From: Candidatus Omnitrophota bacterium
GTDB taxonomy: Bacteria; Omnitrophota; Gorgyraeia; JAHIPI01
Length of the DNA: 43,306 nt
Reading direction: 5' to 3'
Assembly: GCA_018894435.1 (NCBI GenBank)
Contig: JAHIPI010000002.1
Coordinates: forward strand, 1 to 43,306
Position 1 is the stretch's first letter. Every line of letters starts with the position of its first letter. Positions 32,304-41,582 of this stretch are shown here, in pieces. The position numbers and the translations under genes are program-made. The notes beneath the pieces are model-generated. The model was not told the origin of the DNA and did no database searches. It saw only the letters and a list, made by a program, of their open reading frames with translations.

Positions 32304-33410
32304 ATGAAGATACCAATTATGAATTTGAGCCTTCAATATGAGGAGCTCAAGACCGATATAGACCGCGTTATGCGCAGAATTGCCGAAACGAGCAGTTTTA
32401 TACTCGGCAAAGAAACGGAAGAATTTGAAAAGGAAATAGCCGCATATTGCCAGACGAAATACGCTGTAGGAGTAAATTCAGGAACAGACGCCCTTATTCT
32501 CGCTCTCACCGCGCTCGGCATAAAAGAAGGCGACGAAGTTATAACTACGCCTTTTACATTTGTTGCTACAGCGGAGGCGATATCACGTGTCGGCGCAAGA
32601 CCGGTATTCGTTGATATAGAGCCGTTGACTTGCAATATAGATCCTGCAAAGATAGAAAAAGCCGTTACCAAAAATACAAAGGCGCTCGTTCCTGTACATC
32701 TTTTTGGCAATCCTTGCGATATGGATTCTATATCAAAAGTAGCCGGCAGATATAAGCTAAAAGTGATAGAAGATACCGCGCAGGCGATAGGCGCAATTTA
32801 TAAAGGCCGTAGAGTAGCGAGCTTCGGCGATGCCGGATGCTTGAGCTTTTTCCCCGGCAAAAACTTGGGCGCTTTCGGAGACGGCGGCATGGTCACTACC
32901 AATAGCCAGGATATTGCGGATAAGATACGGATATTAAGGGTCCACGGCACAGTAGCCAAATATCGCCATTCGATAATCGGCTTTAACAGCAGACTCGACA
33001 ATCTTCAGGCCGCCATTCTTTCCATTAAGCTTACTAAACTTGATGAATGGAACGAGAAGCGCAGGAGGGTGGCGGAAAAGTATGATAAGGCACTGAAAGA
33101 TCTGGTTGCCGTTCCTCGCATCCAAAAAGACGGAAAGCACGTTTATCATTTATATGTAATAGGAGTTGAAGCAAGAAGAAGGGACGGCCTTGTCGAGTTC
33201 CTGAATAAAAACGGCGTAGAGGCACGAGTCTACTACGGCCTTCCGCTCCATCTACAGGAATGCTATAAAGGCCTTGGATGCAAAAACGGCGATTTTCCCG
33301 AGGCAGAAAAGGCCGGACTTGAGACGCTAGCGCTGCCGCTTTTCCCGGAACTGCGCGAAAAAGACCAGGACTATATCATAGAGAAGATCAGGGCATTTAT
33401 CAGGCCTTAA
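32304..33410 (+). CDS. DegT/DnrJ/EryC1/StrS-family sugar aminotransferase (second)
   Basis: 368 residues. IPIMNLSLQYEELKTDIDRVMRRIAETSSFILGKETEEFEKEIAAY is typical of the WbpE/FdtB-like subgroup; VGVNSGTDALILALTALGIKEGDEVITTPFTFVATAEAI, VIEDTAQAIGAIYKGRRVASFGDAGCLSFFPGKNLGAFGDGG (Schiff-base lysine K186) and FNSRLDNLQAAIL are conserved. Substrates in this subgroup are 3-keto sugars, for example in 2,3-diacetamido uronates or 3-amino-6-deoxy sugars; no 3-keto-forming oxidase is seen here. It differs clearly from the transaminase at 20135, so two amination reactions are likely. AGAGAGGA precedes the ATG. Confidence 0.93.
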   Translation: MKIPIMNLSLQYEELKTDIDRVMRRIAETSSFILGKETEEFEKEIAAYCQTKYAVGVNSGTDALILALTALGIKEGDEVITTPFTFVATAEAISRVGARPVFVDIEPLTCNIDPAKIEKAVTKNTKALVPVHLFGNPCDMDSISKVAGRYKLKVIEDTAQAIGAIYKGRRVASFGDAGCLSFFPGKNLGAFGDGGMVTTNSQDIADKIRILRVHGTVAKYRHSIIGFNSRLDNLQAAILSIKLTKLDEWNEKRRRVAEKYDKALKDLVAVPRIQKDGKHVYHLYVIGVEARRRDGLVEFLNKNGVEARVYYGLPLHLQECYKGLGCKNGDFPEAEKAGLETLALPLFPELREKDQDYIIEKIRAFIRP

Positions 33411-33422
33411 TTCAGGTAAAAC

Positions 33423-35222
33423 ATGAGTATATATAGATTTAAAATTAGGCTTTCAAAAGATCGAAATACGGGAGAGTGGAGATTGGCTGTCGAAGAGGAA
33501 AATCTCCATCCGAAGCCTTTTATGTGCGAGGCAGAGAGTAAGACGCTCATAATACTCGGCTCACCCATATATCGCGAGAGGATGGATAGCGGCATAATCG
33601 CCGGCGAAATATTAAAACGGGGCATGGACAGGTCTTTTGTCTCCGAAATCGATGGTTCTTTCCTTTTTATATTATATGACAGAGCGACGGGTATCTTTAG
33701 TATAGCAAGCGACAGATTTGCGTCAATACCCGTTTATTACTTTTTTGATGAAACAGAATTTGTCGCTTCCGTAAATTATGCGGATATCTGGCGCGAGTTA
33801 TGCAAAAAGCGCGACTTTGCAATAAATCAGGAAGCCTTTTACGAGTTTATATATTTACAAAGACTTCTTGGGGATAAAACTTATGACTCCAGAACAAAAT
33901 ATTTGAATTCGGCTTCCATCCTAACTTTTAGCATGCAAACCGGCAGTTTGGATGTCGTCAGATACTGGCGGCCGGATTTCCAGAAACGCAAGGGAACGCC
34001 TACTGAGACTAGCCGGATGCTGGCCGATTTGACTCGCAAGGCCATTTTAAGAAGGACCAGCGACGGCAAGCGGTACGGTTTACTATTGAGCGGCGGCCTT
34101 GATTCAAGACTGGTCTTGGCAGCTTTAGACAAGAGAGTGGAGTGCATTACGCTGGGGCCGTATAAGAATAACGAATATCTTGTGGCAAAGGCGTTGGCAG
34201 ACGCAAAGAAATATCCCCACTCGTTTATAAAAAGAAAAGAGGGTCATTACGCAAGTATATTGGAAGAAGCTGTATTTCTGGGTGGCGGGATGAATATGTA
34301 TATACACGCCCACTTTTTGGATTTTGATGAAGAATTTAGGGCCAAGGCCGATGTACTTTTTCATGGCCACGGATTTGATTATATGTTTCAGGGTAAGTAT
34401 TTACCTTACGAGACCGTTAAGATCTTAAACAAGAAGACATATTTAAAAAAGAGGATACCCATTGAGAAGGACGTAACGAGCAAATTCCTTTCTAAAATAA
34501 GTTATCGCCTTAAGTCGGTAGATCCCCTATCGCTTGTGACTCATAAAGAAAAAGAGAGGATGCGTGGCTCACTTGTGGCATCAGCGGCAAAGGTCGTCGA
34601 AGGGGGGAACGACTGCGCTAACGATCCGCATGATCTGTGGGAATATCTCGTCATGCATAATCTCTCCAGACATTACACATTTCTTAATCTGTGCAGTATG
34701 CGAACCGCTGTCGAAGAAAGGACGGCTGCCTTTGACAACGAATTATTCGATTTTTATCTATCACTTCCTCCGGAAAGCCGCCTTAATAAGAAGATATTTA
34801 CCGACGCGATAAAGTTATTGAGCGAAGATTTCTACAGGATAAAGAGCGCGAATACGAACTTTAATATTTATGATTCTGATCTTATGCTAACGGCCAAACT
34901 TTCCGCCAATAAGATATTAAGGCAATTAGGCTTATCGGCATCCTTGCCGCCGAGTCAGGCCGATAGGTCATGGCCCGTTAAAGCGGATATAATAAAACAA
35001 AGTGGAAAGATAATGGCGATAGTAAGGGCGCTGACAGACTCAGAAGCACTCAATACGTTAGGATTCTTCGACATGGATGCGATAAAGCGCTATCTGGGGA
35101 GACACCTTGCAGGCAAGGCCGACCATTCTGATCTCATATTGACTCTGGTCACAATAGATACTTTTATAAAAAATAGCAGTAAAAAGGACATGGCATATGT
35201 CGTTTGCGCGAAAAATCAATAA
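33423..35222 (+). CDS. Asparagine-synthase-like ATP-dependent ligase without the glutaminase cysteine
   Basis: 599 residues. The C-terminal synthetase-like part has the PP-loop SGGLDS at 223-228 (GLLLSGGLDSRLVLAALD). The N-terminal Ntn-like fold is still recognisable (VSEIDGSFLFILYDRATGIFSIASDRFASIPVYYF), but residue 2 is Ser, not the nucleophile Cys, so glutamine is probably not hydrolysed by this chain. The GEGADE block of AsnB is replaced by GHGFDYMF. In polysaccharide loci such relatives amidate uronic acids (WbpS-, WbmI-like); that fits the uronate genes here but is inference. It overlaps the radical SAM gene by 26 bp. Confidence 0.85.
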   Translation: MSIYRFKIRLSKDRNTGEWRLAVEEENLHPKPFMCEAESKTLIILGSPIYRERMDSGIIAGEILKRGMDRSFVSEIDGSFLFILYDRATGIFSIASDRFASIPVYYFFDETEFVASVNYADIWRELCKKRDFAINQEAFYEFIYLQRLLGDKTYDSRTKYLNSASILTFSMQTGSLDVVRYWRPDFQKRKGTPTETSRMLADLTRKAILRRTSDGKRYGLLLSGGLDSRLVLAALDKRVECITLGPYKNNEYLVAKALADAKKYPHSFIKRKEGHYASILEEAVFLGGGMNMYIHAHFLDFDEEFRAKADVLFHGHGFDYMFQGKYLPYETVKILNKKTYLKKRIPIEKDVTSKFLSKISYRLKSVDPLSLVTHKEKERMRGSLVASAAKVVEGGNDCANDPHDLWEYLVMHNLSRHYTFLNLCSMRTAVEERTAAFDNELFDFYLSLPPESRLNKKIFTDAIKLLSEDFYRIKSANTNFNIYDSDLMLTAKLSANKILRQLGLSASLPPSQADRSWPVKADIIKQSGKIMAIVRALTDSEALNTLGFFDMDAIKRYLGRHLAGKADHSDLILTLVTIDTFIKNSSKKDMAYVVCAKNQ

Positions 35223-36243
35223 AGCGGTCCTAAAGACGGCTGATAAGCTGATACCGGTCACGAAGAAAGAACTTCGTTTTTTGGAATCAGTTCTAGAAAA
35301 GAGATTCTTAAATTTCGGAGTGGAGCCGACGAATCTGTGCAATGCCGCATGCCCTTTCTGCGCGTACAGGTTTTCGAAAACGGCGAAGAAGGTCATGCCT
35401 CTCGAGCTTTATAAAAAGGCGGTGGAGGAATACAGCTTTTTAGGCGGCGGCGGGATGGCCCTTACCCCGACGATAGGCGAGCCGCTCATGGATAAGACGA
35501 TAATAGAGAAGGTCAAAATAGCGCGGAACTACCCTAACATAGGAAATATATTCTTTTATACTAATCTTATTAATCTTGACCAATTTGATATAACGGAATT
35601 ACTGCTTTCCGGAATTAGCCGCATATCAGTATCCACTGCTATAGGTTCCAAGGAAATGTATGCCAGGCTTTTCGGGGCCGACAAATACGACATCGTGTTT
35701 AAGAACCTTATGAAATTACTAGAGACGAATAAGAAGCTCGCGAATCCTGTTAATATAATCCTGGCTCTGAGATTCGATAAAAATTTCGACTTATATAATT
35801 CTGCCGATTATAATAAGGTCTCAAAAATGATCGACAAAAAGAAGATAACCAAATTGCCGAATGACCGGGGCTACGATAATTGGGGCGGCGTCATAGAAGA
35901 AAAAGACCTGCCGAAGGATACAAAGTTTCGGGAAAGTAAAAAGGATAGGTCTGAGCCATGCGCCGAATTATACCGCAGGATAAACGTGCTTGCCAATGGC
36001 GATGTCAATTTCTGCGTCTGCAGGGACTTTGACTACGAAATGGTGATAGGGAATATAAGCGATAATGACTTAATAGGCCTCTGGCAAGGCGATAAATTAA
36101 GGAAATTGAGAGAGAACTGGAAGAAGGGCAACATGCCGGCCATTTGCAGAAATTGCTCCAACTACGCGCCTCTTAGTAATTTCCTCAAAAAGTCTAGGAT
36201 TGCGATATGGTCTTTGGCAAAGTGCATAAGGAGGGGGCATTAA
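35197..36243 (+). CDS. Radical SAM / SPASM-domain protein
   Basis: 348 residues. The radical SAM 4Fe-4S motif is C48-x3-C52-x2-C55 (PTNLCNAACPFCAYR). The barrel follows (LGGGGMALTPTIGEPLMDK; ISRISVSTAIGSKEMYARLFG). The C-terminal part has further cysteines in a SPASM-like order (SEPCAELYRRINVLANGDVNFCVCRDF; ICRNCSNYAP), binding an auxiliary cluster. Such proteins oxidise or epimerise sugars or modify peptides. The neighbours favour a sugar or lipid substrate, but the reaction cannot be assigned. AAGGA precedes the ATG at 35197, inside the end of the previous gene; the stop shares one base with the next start. Confidence 0.9.
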   Translation: MSFARKINKAVLKTADKLIPVTKKELRFLESVLEKRFLNFGVEPTNLCNAACPFCAYRFSKTAKKVMPLELYKKAVEEYSFLGGGGMALTPTIGEPLMDKTIIEKVKIARNYPNIGNIFFYTNLINLDQFDITELLLSGISRISVSTAIGSKEMYARLFGADKYDIVFKNLMKLLETNKKLANPVNIILALRFDKNFDLYNSADYNKVSKMIDKKKITKLPNDRGYDNWGGVIEEKDLPKDTKFRESKKDRSEPCAELYRRINVLANGDVNFCVCRDFDYEMVIGNISDNDLIGLWQGDKLRKLRENWKKGNMPAICRNCSNYAPLSNFLKKSRIAIWSLAKCIRRGH

Positions 36244-37082
36244 TGGGACCTTTAGCAAATTCAAAACTGGCCGATTTTATAAGAAGAAATTTTTTGCTGA
36301 AGTCCTTAGTAAGAGGGGTTTATCAGATTTTTATATTCCCCTTTACAAGGAAAGGCGTCGATGTGAATATAGGCGGGGCAGGTAAGTATAGATTGGACTA
36401 TATTTTTGCGTTACGCGGCTACGATGGTTTCGGCGATAAGCATAATGCGGGATTTAGAAAGTGGATCGACTGCTGCAGAGACAAAAAGATTGTATTCGAT
36501 GTGGGCGCGCATATAGGCCTTTACACGATACCTGCGGCAAAAGCCATCCGGCAGGACGGCCGGGTCTATGCCTTTGAGCCGGGAGCCGCGAACAGAAAGT
36601 ATCTCATGCGCCACTTCAAGTATAACAATGTTAGTAATGCGATTATAGCTCCGTATTTGGTAGGTGAAGAGAGTAAAAAAGAGCAGCTGTTTTACGAGAA
36701 TAAGAAGACGGACCCCATGAATTCGCTCCATCCCAAAAAGAATGTCTGGTTATACAAAAGAGTGTACAGAGAGCAGGTGACGCTGGACGATTTTGTTCGC
36801 TGGAATAATATTGAACCGCAGGTCATTAAGATAGACGTTGAAGGTGCGGAATACTGTGTATTAAAAGGAGCTTATGAAGCAATAAAAAGGTATTCGCCCG
36901 TGATATTTTTAAGCGTCCATCCTAAGCAGCTTGGCCTATTCGGCTCTTCTGCCGCTGAAGTTTTAGAGTTGATAAATAGCCTGCAATATACTGCCCATAA
37001 TTGCAACGGCGAAAAAGTATCGGAACTCGATTTTGGCGAATATATATTATCTAAGAAAACAGGGAGTATTGACAATGGCTAG
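36243..37082 (+). CDS. FkbM-family methyltransferase (first)
   Basis: 279 residues. VFDVGAHIGLYTIPAAKAIRQDGRVYAFEPGAANRKYLMRHF is the FkbM SAM-binding region, PQVIKIDVEGAEYCVLKGAYEAIKRYSPVIFLSVHP the second conserved block. FkbM enzymes O-methylate hydroxyls, commonly of sugars in glycan loci. The N-terminus carries about 75 extra residues including a hydrophobic VRGVYQIFIFPF segment. ATG at 36243 has a strong AAGGAGGGGG site, so it is preferred over an in-frame start at 36207. It overlaps the next FkbM gene by 8 bp. Confidence 0.9.
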   Translation: MGPLANSKLADFIRRNFLLKSLVRGVYQIFIFPFTRKGVDVNIGGAGKYRLDYIFALRGYDGFGDKHNAGFRKWIDCCRDKKIVFDVGAHIGLYTIPAAKAIRQDGRVYAFEPGAANRKYLMRHFKYNNVSNAIIAPYLVGEESKKEQLFYENKKTDPMNSLHPKKNVWLYKRVYREQVTLDDFVRWNNIEPQVIKIDVEGAEYCVLKGAYEAIKRYSPVIFLSVHPKQLGLFGSSAAEVLELINSLQYTAHNCNGEKVSELDFGEYILSKKTGSIDNG

Positions 37083-38058
37083 GGGCATTTTACGTAAAAA
37101 TCTGGATTTAGCTAAACATTACGGCCTAATTCGTACTTTCAGGATATATGCGAGGACGCTTGTATGGTACTTATACGGGATCATGTTTGGATGGACAAAA
37201 AGATACAAAAAGCTTGTGGTAAACGGCTATCCTATGTATGTCGACCTCAAAGATAAAGGCATATCCAAGGCACTTTTTGTCTACGGCAGCCGCGAGAAAG
37301 ACCAGATGCATCTTGTCAAAGATAATATAAAAAGGGGTTCAACGGTTCTAGATATAGGCGCTAACATAGGTTATTATGTTCTTCTGGAGGCAGGTATTAT
37401 CGGACCTTCCGGCAGGATAATCGCTTATGAACCATCAAGCGATAATTGTCTTTTATTAAACAGAAACATCGCGGCCAATGGCCTGACCGATAAAGTCGAA
37501 GTCAACAATGCCGCTCTTTCGAATAGGTCGGGGACGAGCCGTTTCTATTTATCATCGAAGTCCAATCTTCATACGCTTAATCCCGTTCATTACAAGGGAG
37601 GCGCCAAGAGATCTGCTGAAGAAAAGTTTATAGATGTCAGAACCGTGGACGTATACGCCGTACTTAATCAAAACAGAGATGTGAAGTTCATAAGGATGGA
37701 TATAGAAGGCCACGAAGTCGAGGTACTCGAGGGCATCTTGCGTGCAGTGCGGGATTTTAAAATCTATCCCGATATCTTATTCGAGACCCATTTTGCGAAA
37801 TACGACCCAAGTGGCCATGATATTGAAAGCAGGTTGAAGGCGTTGTTTGGCCTCGGATATATTCCGGCAGCCATAACCTCGACCGACGAAAGCGCGCCTA
37901 ATGTTAAAGAAATCAAAGAAAGAGGATATAAACCGAAGCTAGTAATCGATACCGATAGGGTGAACCGAGGCATCTACGAGAAGATTTCTCCGGATGATGC
38001 GGTCAATTTTATATGCAATACCGGCGGCGTCAGGGCAGTCCTCCTGAAGAAGGATTGA
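37075..38058 (+). CDS. FkbM-family methyltransferase (second)
   Basis: 327 residues. STVLDIGANIGYYVLLEAGIIGPSGRIIAYEPSSDNCLLLNRNI and VKFIRMDIEGHEVEVLEGILRAVRDFKIYPDILFETHF are the two FkbM blocks. It is only distantly similar to its neighbour, so the pair is not a recent tandem duplication and probably methylates a different position. AGGGAG precedes ATG 37075, which lies inside the end of the first FkbM gene. The stop is 1 bp from the next start. Confidence 0.9.
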   Translation: MARGILRKNLDLAKHYGLIRTFRIYARTLVWYLYGIMFGWTKRYKKLVVNGYPMYVDLKDKGISKALFVYGSREKDQMHLVKDNIKRGSTVLDIGANIGYYVLLEAGIIGPSGRIIAYEPSSDNCLLLNRNIAANGLTDKVEVNNAALSNRSGTSRFYLSSKSNLHTLNPVHYKGGAKRSAEEKFIDVRTVDVYAVLNQNRDVKFIRMDIEGHEVEVLEGILRAVRDFKIYPDILFETHFAKYDPSGHDIESRLKALFGLGYIPAAITSTDESAPNVKEIKERGYKPKLVIDTDRVNRGIYEKISPDDAVNFICNTGGVRAVLLKKD

Positions 38059-38059
38059 G

Positions 38060-39277
38060 ATGAAACCTATAAATGTCCTTGTTGTCAGTAGTAAGTATCC
38101 GCCTGAATATGCAGGTTCAGGCATAAGGGCGCGTACTACCTATAAGAGGCTAGCGGAAAAGTTTCCGATAGCCTTTGAGGTGCTGACAAGCTCAGTCACT
38201 TATAATAAGTCCGCCATATATGATATAGACGGCGTCCGGGTGACCAGGATAGCCCGAAAGCCTTTCCCACTGGCTACGGATGAGAAGAGGGGGGCAATTA
38301 CTTTTACGAATAAGCTGAAACTCGGGTGTGATTATCTTTCAGAAGCCGTGCTTACATGGAAATACCTTGCGTCTAATAGTAAAAGATTCGACCTTATTCA
38401 TATATTCGGGAAGAATTGGGTAACGGCGGCTACGGTAACGTTTGCGAAGGCATTCAAAAAGCCGTTTATAGTAGAACTTTGTAATGAGGTGGATACCCCG
38501 CACCACTACGAGCCATTCTTTTTGCGCGCCATATTGGGCGGCAGGTTTCCGGGAAAAACGCCCATCGTCTGCATATCGGATATGCTGAAAAATATGTGCG
38601 AAAGCTACGGCTATAAAGATAGCATATGGTGCAGGCCCAATCCGGTAGATGAATCAAGATTCTTCGTAGATGAAAAAAATAAGGCTGCTTTCCGCAAGAA
38701 ATATACGCATTTCGGGCCGGATGATATACTTTTGGTTTACGTGGCAAAATTCAGGCCGAGCAAAAACCAGATCTTACTTCTGGATGTCCTGAGAGAATTG
38801 CCCGAGAAGTTTAAACTTGTGTTGGCTGGTCCGGTGGTTGACAGCGGGCCGCTTTTTGAACGGGACAAGAATTGTCTCGGAAAAATAAAAGAAAAGATAA
38901 GAAAATACGGCCTTGAATCCAGAGTGGAATTAAAGTCCGAGTTTATAGAAAATGTGGATAAATATTTAAAGATGTCCGATATATATCTTTTTCCCACCAC
39001 CACCGAAGCGCTCGGGACCCCCATGCTGGAAGCGATGGCATGCGGCCTGCCAGTAGTGGCTAACCGTATAAAGGGCGTGACGGATTCCTGGATAGAAGAC
39101 GGCAAGAACGGGTATATTTCCAGCTTAAATGCCGGGGAATTTGCCGAAAAGATACAAAGGGCACTTGCTATAACTCCCGGCATATTGAGCAAAAAGCGCC
39201 AAGAGATTCTGTCCCAATGCTCGGCACGAGTCTTAGACGAACACTATTTCAGTTTATTAAAGGAGTTAGCCGGATAA
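38060..39277 (+). CDS. Family 4 (GT-B) glycosyltransferase
   Basis: 405 residues. NVLVVSSKYPPEYAGSGIRARTTYKRLAEKF is the N-terminal glycine-rich donor-side opening of GT4 enzymes; the acceptor-side domain is followed by LLVYVAKFRPSKNQILLLDVLREL and the C-terminal E-x7-E motif in TEALGTPMLEAMACGLPVVANRIKGVTDSWIEDGKNG. Retaining, nucleotide-sugar dependent; donor unknown. It starts one base after the second FkbM gene and ends 1 bp before the next gene. Confidence 0.9.
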   Translation: MKPINVLVVSSKYPPEYAGSGIRARTTYKRLAEKFPIAFEVLTSSVTYNKSAIYDIDGVRVTRIARKPFPLATDEKRGAITFTNKLKLGCDYLSEAVLTWKYLASNSKRFDLIHIFGKNWVTAATVTFAKAFKKPFIVELCNEVDTPHHYEPFFLRAILGGRFPGKTPIVCISDMLKNMCESYGYKDSIWCRPNPVDESRFFVDEKNKAAFRKKYTHFGPDDILLVYVAKFRPSKNQILLLDVLRELPEKFKLVLAGPVVDSGPLFERDKNCLGKIKEKIRKYGLESRVELKSEFIENVDKYLKMSDIYLFPTTTEALGTPMLEAMACGLPVVANRIKGVTDSWIEDGKNGYISSLNAGEFAEKIQRALAITPGILSKKRQEILSQCSARVLDEHYFSLLKELAG

Positions 39278-39278
39278 C

Positions 39279-40385
39279 ATGAAACGAAAAGTTCACATAT
39301 TGACTACTTATGCGTCGCCCAATTCTATTGCTTTTCTGTATCCCTTTTTGGCTAACAGACGTTTCTTCAGCTCGCACGGCATAGAGTTCTCTTTTTATGA
39401 AACGGTCAGCAAGAAGATTTATAGCTGCGACTGCCTTTTTATAAATAGCAAGTTTTTCAGGGAATGGTACCCCCGCCAGCAGAACGAGCTATACGATACG
39501 ATGTCTTTATTTAAAAAGAATATCGGTAGAGTAATCTGGTTTGACACGACCGATAGCACCGGGACTACGCAGTTTAATATTATGCCGTTCGTAGACAGAT
39601 ATTACAAAGGACAGCTTTTGCGGAATAGATCATTATACGAAAAAGCTTTTTACGGGCACAGAATTTTTACTGACTATTACCATGAAAGATTTGGGATAGA
39701 AGATGATCGAGCGGCCGGAGGGCAGGCAGATCTGACGGAGGCAACAGCCACAACACTCAAAAAGGAATATGCAGCCAAGCTGTACCTTTCGTGGAGCAGC
39801 GCCATGAATGAATGGGGCAGCTATAATTATACATATGGCGGCTTACTCGCAAAGATCAAATGCCATTTGCCATTTGAAATGCCTTATCGCGTCAAATTTG
39901 TCAAACCGGATAAGAGGCGCAGCAACGATGTTCTTGGCAGGATCGGATTGGCGCATAAGCGGGATACCGTTCGGTATCAGCGAGAGCTAATAACAAAGGC
40001 ACTGGATAAAAACTTCAAAACAAATACGGCAAAAATATCAAGGAAGGAATATCTTAGGGAAATAAAAAATTCTAAGATAGGCGTTAGCCCTTTCGGACTT
40101 GGCGAGATAAGCTGCCGCGACTTTGAGGTCATCATAAACGGCGCGCTACTTTATAAACAGGACATGTCGCATCTTGAGACATGGCCGCCTTTATATAAGG
40201 ACGAGAAGACATACGTGAGTTTTGCCTGGGACCTTTCGGATTTTGAGTATAAATTGAGAACACTTCTGAAAGACGAGGATAGGATAATAAGGATAAGCAA
40301 AGAGTCCCAGCGGACTTACGAATATTATCTATACGGCGACGGCAGGTTGGAGTTTTGTGATAAAGTGATGGACATTCTGAAATAG
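39279..40385 (+). CDS. Divergent GT-B glycosyltransferase-like protein
   Basis: 368 residues without a textbook motif at the N-terminus (MKRKVHILTTYASPNSIAFLYPFLANRRFF). The C-terminal part KISRKEYLREIKNSKIGVSPFGLGEISCRDFEVIINGALLYKQDMSHLETWPP followed by a YEYYLYG end resembles the group-1 glycosyltransferase C-terminal domain (Glyco_trans_1_2 type): conserved glycine, ER/SCRDFE acidic residues and a repeated-strand layout. Function is inferred from this and from the flanking glycosyltransferases; it might instead be an inactive homologue. AAGGAG lies at the end of the previous gene, about 15 bp before the ATG. Confidence 0.6.
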   Translation: MKRKVHILTTYASPNSIAFLYPFLANRRFFSSHGIEFSFYETVSKKIYSCDCLFINSKFFREWYPRQQNELYDTMSLFKKNIGRVIWFDTTDSTGTTQFNIMPFVDRYYKGQLLRNRSLYEKAFYGHRIFTDYYHERFGIEDDRAAGGQADLTEATATTLKKEYAAKLYLSWSSAMNEWGSYNYTYGGLLAKIKCHLPFEMPYRVKFVKPDKRRSNDVLGRIGLAHKRDTVRYQRELITKALDKNFKTNTAKISRKEYLREIKNSKIGVSPFGLGEISCRDFEVIINGALLYKQDMSHLETWPPLYKDEKTYVSFAWDLSDFEYKLRTLLKDEDRIIRISKESQRTYEYYLYGDGRLEFCDKVMDILK

Positions 40386-40399
40386 ACACAAGAGATTTT

Positions 40400-41581
40400 A
40401 TGAAGATAGGATATTTAATATCAAGTTATCTACCCAAAATAGGCGGCGCTGAGGCCTTTACGCACAACATGGCTACGGAGCTTACGAAACAGGGCCATTA
40501 CGTGGCGATCATTACGCCATCGCGCGGCAAAAAATTCGATAACCTTTTTAAATATAGGGTTGAAAGATTAAATCCGATGCTCACGAGGTTCTTATTGGCT
40601 AATTTTTCACTCGGGAAACTATATGTCGAAAGAAAGCTATCCAGCCTTCAGAAGAAATACGGTTTTGACCTCTGGCAGGTGACTATAGGGTACCCGCTTG
40701 GTGCTGCGGCGGTCGATTTTTTCAATAGAAATAAGATCCCATGCATCTTGCGCTGCGTTGGCGAAGACATACAGGTCTATCCATCACTTAGATATGGCTA
40801 CAGATTAAGAAGGGGTGTGGATAAAGTTGTGAGGGAGAAATACAAAGAATTCAGCGCCCTAATAGCCGCAAGCAGATCCATGAAAGAGGACTTTTTGTCG
40901 TTAGGGGTGCCCGCAGAGAAGATAAACGTCATACCTAACGGCGTAGATTGCGCGCAGTTTCAGAACACCAGAACGAGAGACGAAGTCAGGAAGGCATTAG
41001 GTATAGGCGATGGACAGAAATTGCTTTTGACCGTGGGCCGCAATCATCCTAAAAAAGGTTTTGATCAAATTTTGCCGGTAGCCCTGATACTGAGCCAAAG
41101 ATATGCGAATTTTAAATGGCTTTTGATCGGTAAAAACTGCAGCGAAATAAAAGAAGAAGCCCAGAAGGAAGGTTTAGGCGGCTATTTTATTGTTAAAGAA
41201 GTCAAGGCAAAGATTTCGCCGACAGGTGGACTTGAGATACCGAGCGAGGAATTGGTTGGTTATTACAAAGCGGCCGATATATTCGTTTTTCCGACATACA
41301 TAGAATTATTCGCCAAGGTCTTGATAGAAGCCATGGCGGCAGGTCTTGCGATCGTGACTACGGATGCTCCGGGAGTCAACGAAATGATAGACCACGGCAT
41401 AAACGGCTTGAAAAGCAAAGCAAAAGATGCCGCGGGCATAGCCGAATCGATCATGAAAGTGGTTTCCGATGAGACGCTCAAAAAGAAGCTTTCGGAAAAT
41501 GCGCTTTCAGCGTCAAAGGGATATGACTGGAATTTGGTAGTAGGCCGTTATACTGAATTATATAAAACACTTGCTAACTGA
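40400..41581 (+). CDS. Family 4 (GT-B) glycosyltransferase
   Basis: 393 residues. KIGYLISSYLPKIGGAEAFTHNMATEL is a GT4 opening with GGAE; VIPNGVDCAQFQ, LLLTVGRNHPKKGFDQILPVALIL and FVFPTYIELFAKVLIEAMAAGLAIVTTDAPGVNEMIDHGINGL are the C-terminal donor-binding blocks (E-x7-E with ELFAKVLIE). Retaining; donor unknown. The stop is 1 bp from the next ATG, so the two GT4 genes are likely co-translated. Confidence 0.92.
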   Translation: MKIGYLISSYLPKIGGAEAFTHNMATELTKQGHYVAIITPSRGKKFDNLFKYRVERLNPMLTRFLLANFSLGKLYVERKLSSLQKKYGFDLWQVTIGYPLGAAAVDFFNRNKIPCILRCVGEDIQVYPSLRYGYRLRRGVDKVVREKYKEFSALIAASRSMKEDFLSLGVPAEKINVIPNGVDCAQFQNTRTRDEVRKALGIGDGQKLLLTVGRNHPKKGFDQILPVALILSQRYANFKWLLIGKNCSEIKEEAQKEGLGGYFIVKEVKAKISPTGGLEIPSEELVGYYKAADIFVFPTYIELFAKVLIEAMAAGLAIVTTDAPGVNEMIDHGINGLKSKAKDAAGIAESIMKVVSDETLKKKLSENALSASKGYDWNLVVGRYTELYKTLAN

Positions 41582-41582
41582 T

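Noticed and set aside
33423-36243. Lasso-peptide or other RiPP cluster (AsnB-like plus radical SAM)
   Set aside because: No precursor-peptide gene, leader peptidase or exporter lies nearby, and all neighbours are glycan genes.
36243-38058. Tandem gene duplication of the two FkbM genes
   Set aside because: Outside the SAM-binding and the DVEGAE/DIEGHE blocks the proteins do not resemble each other.
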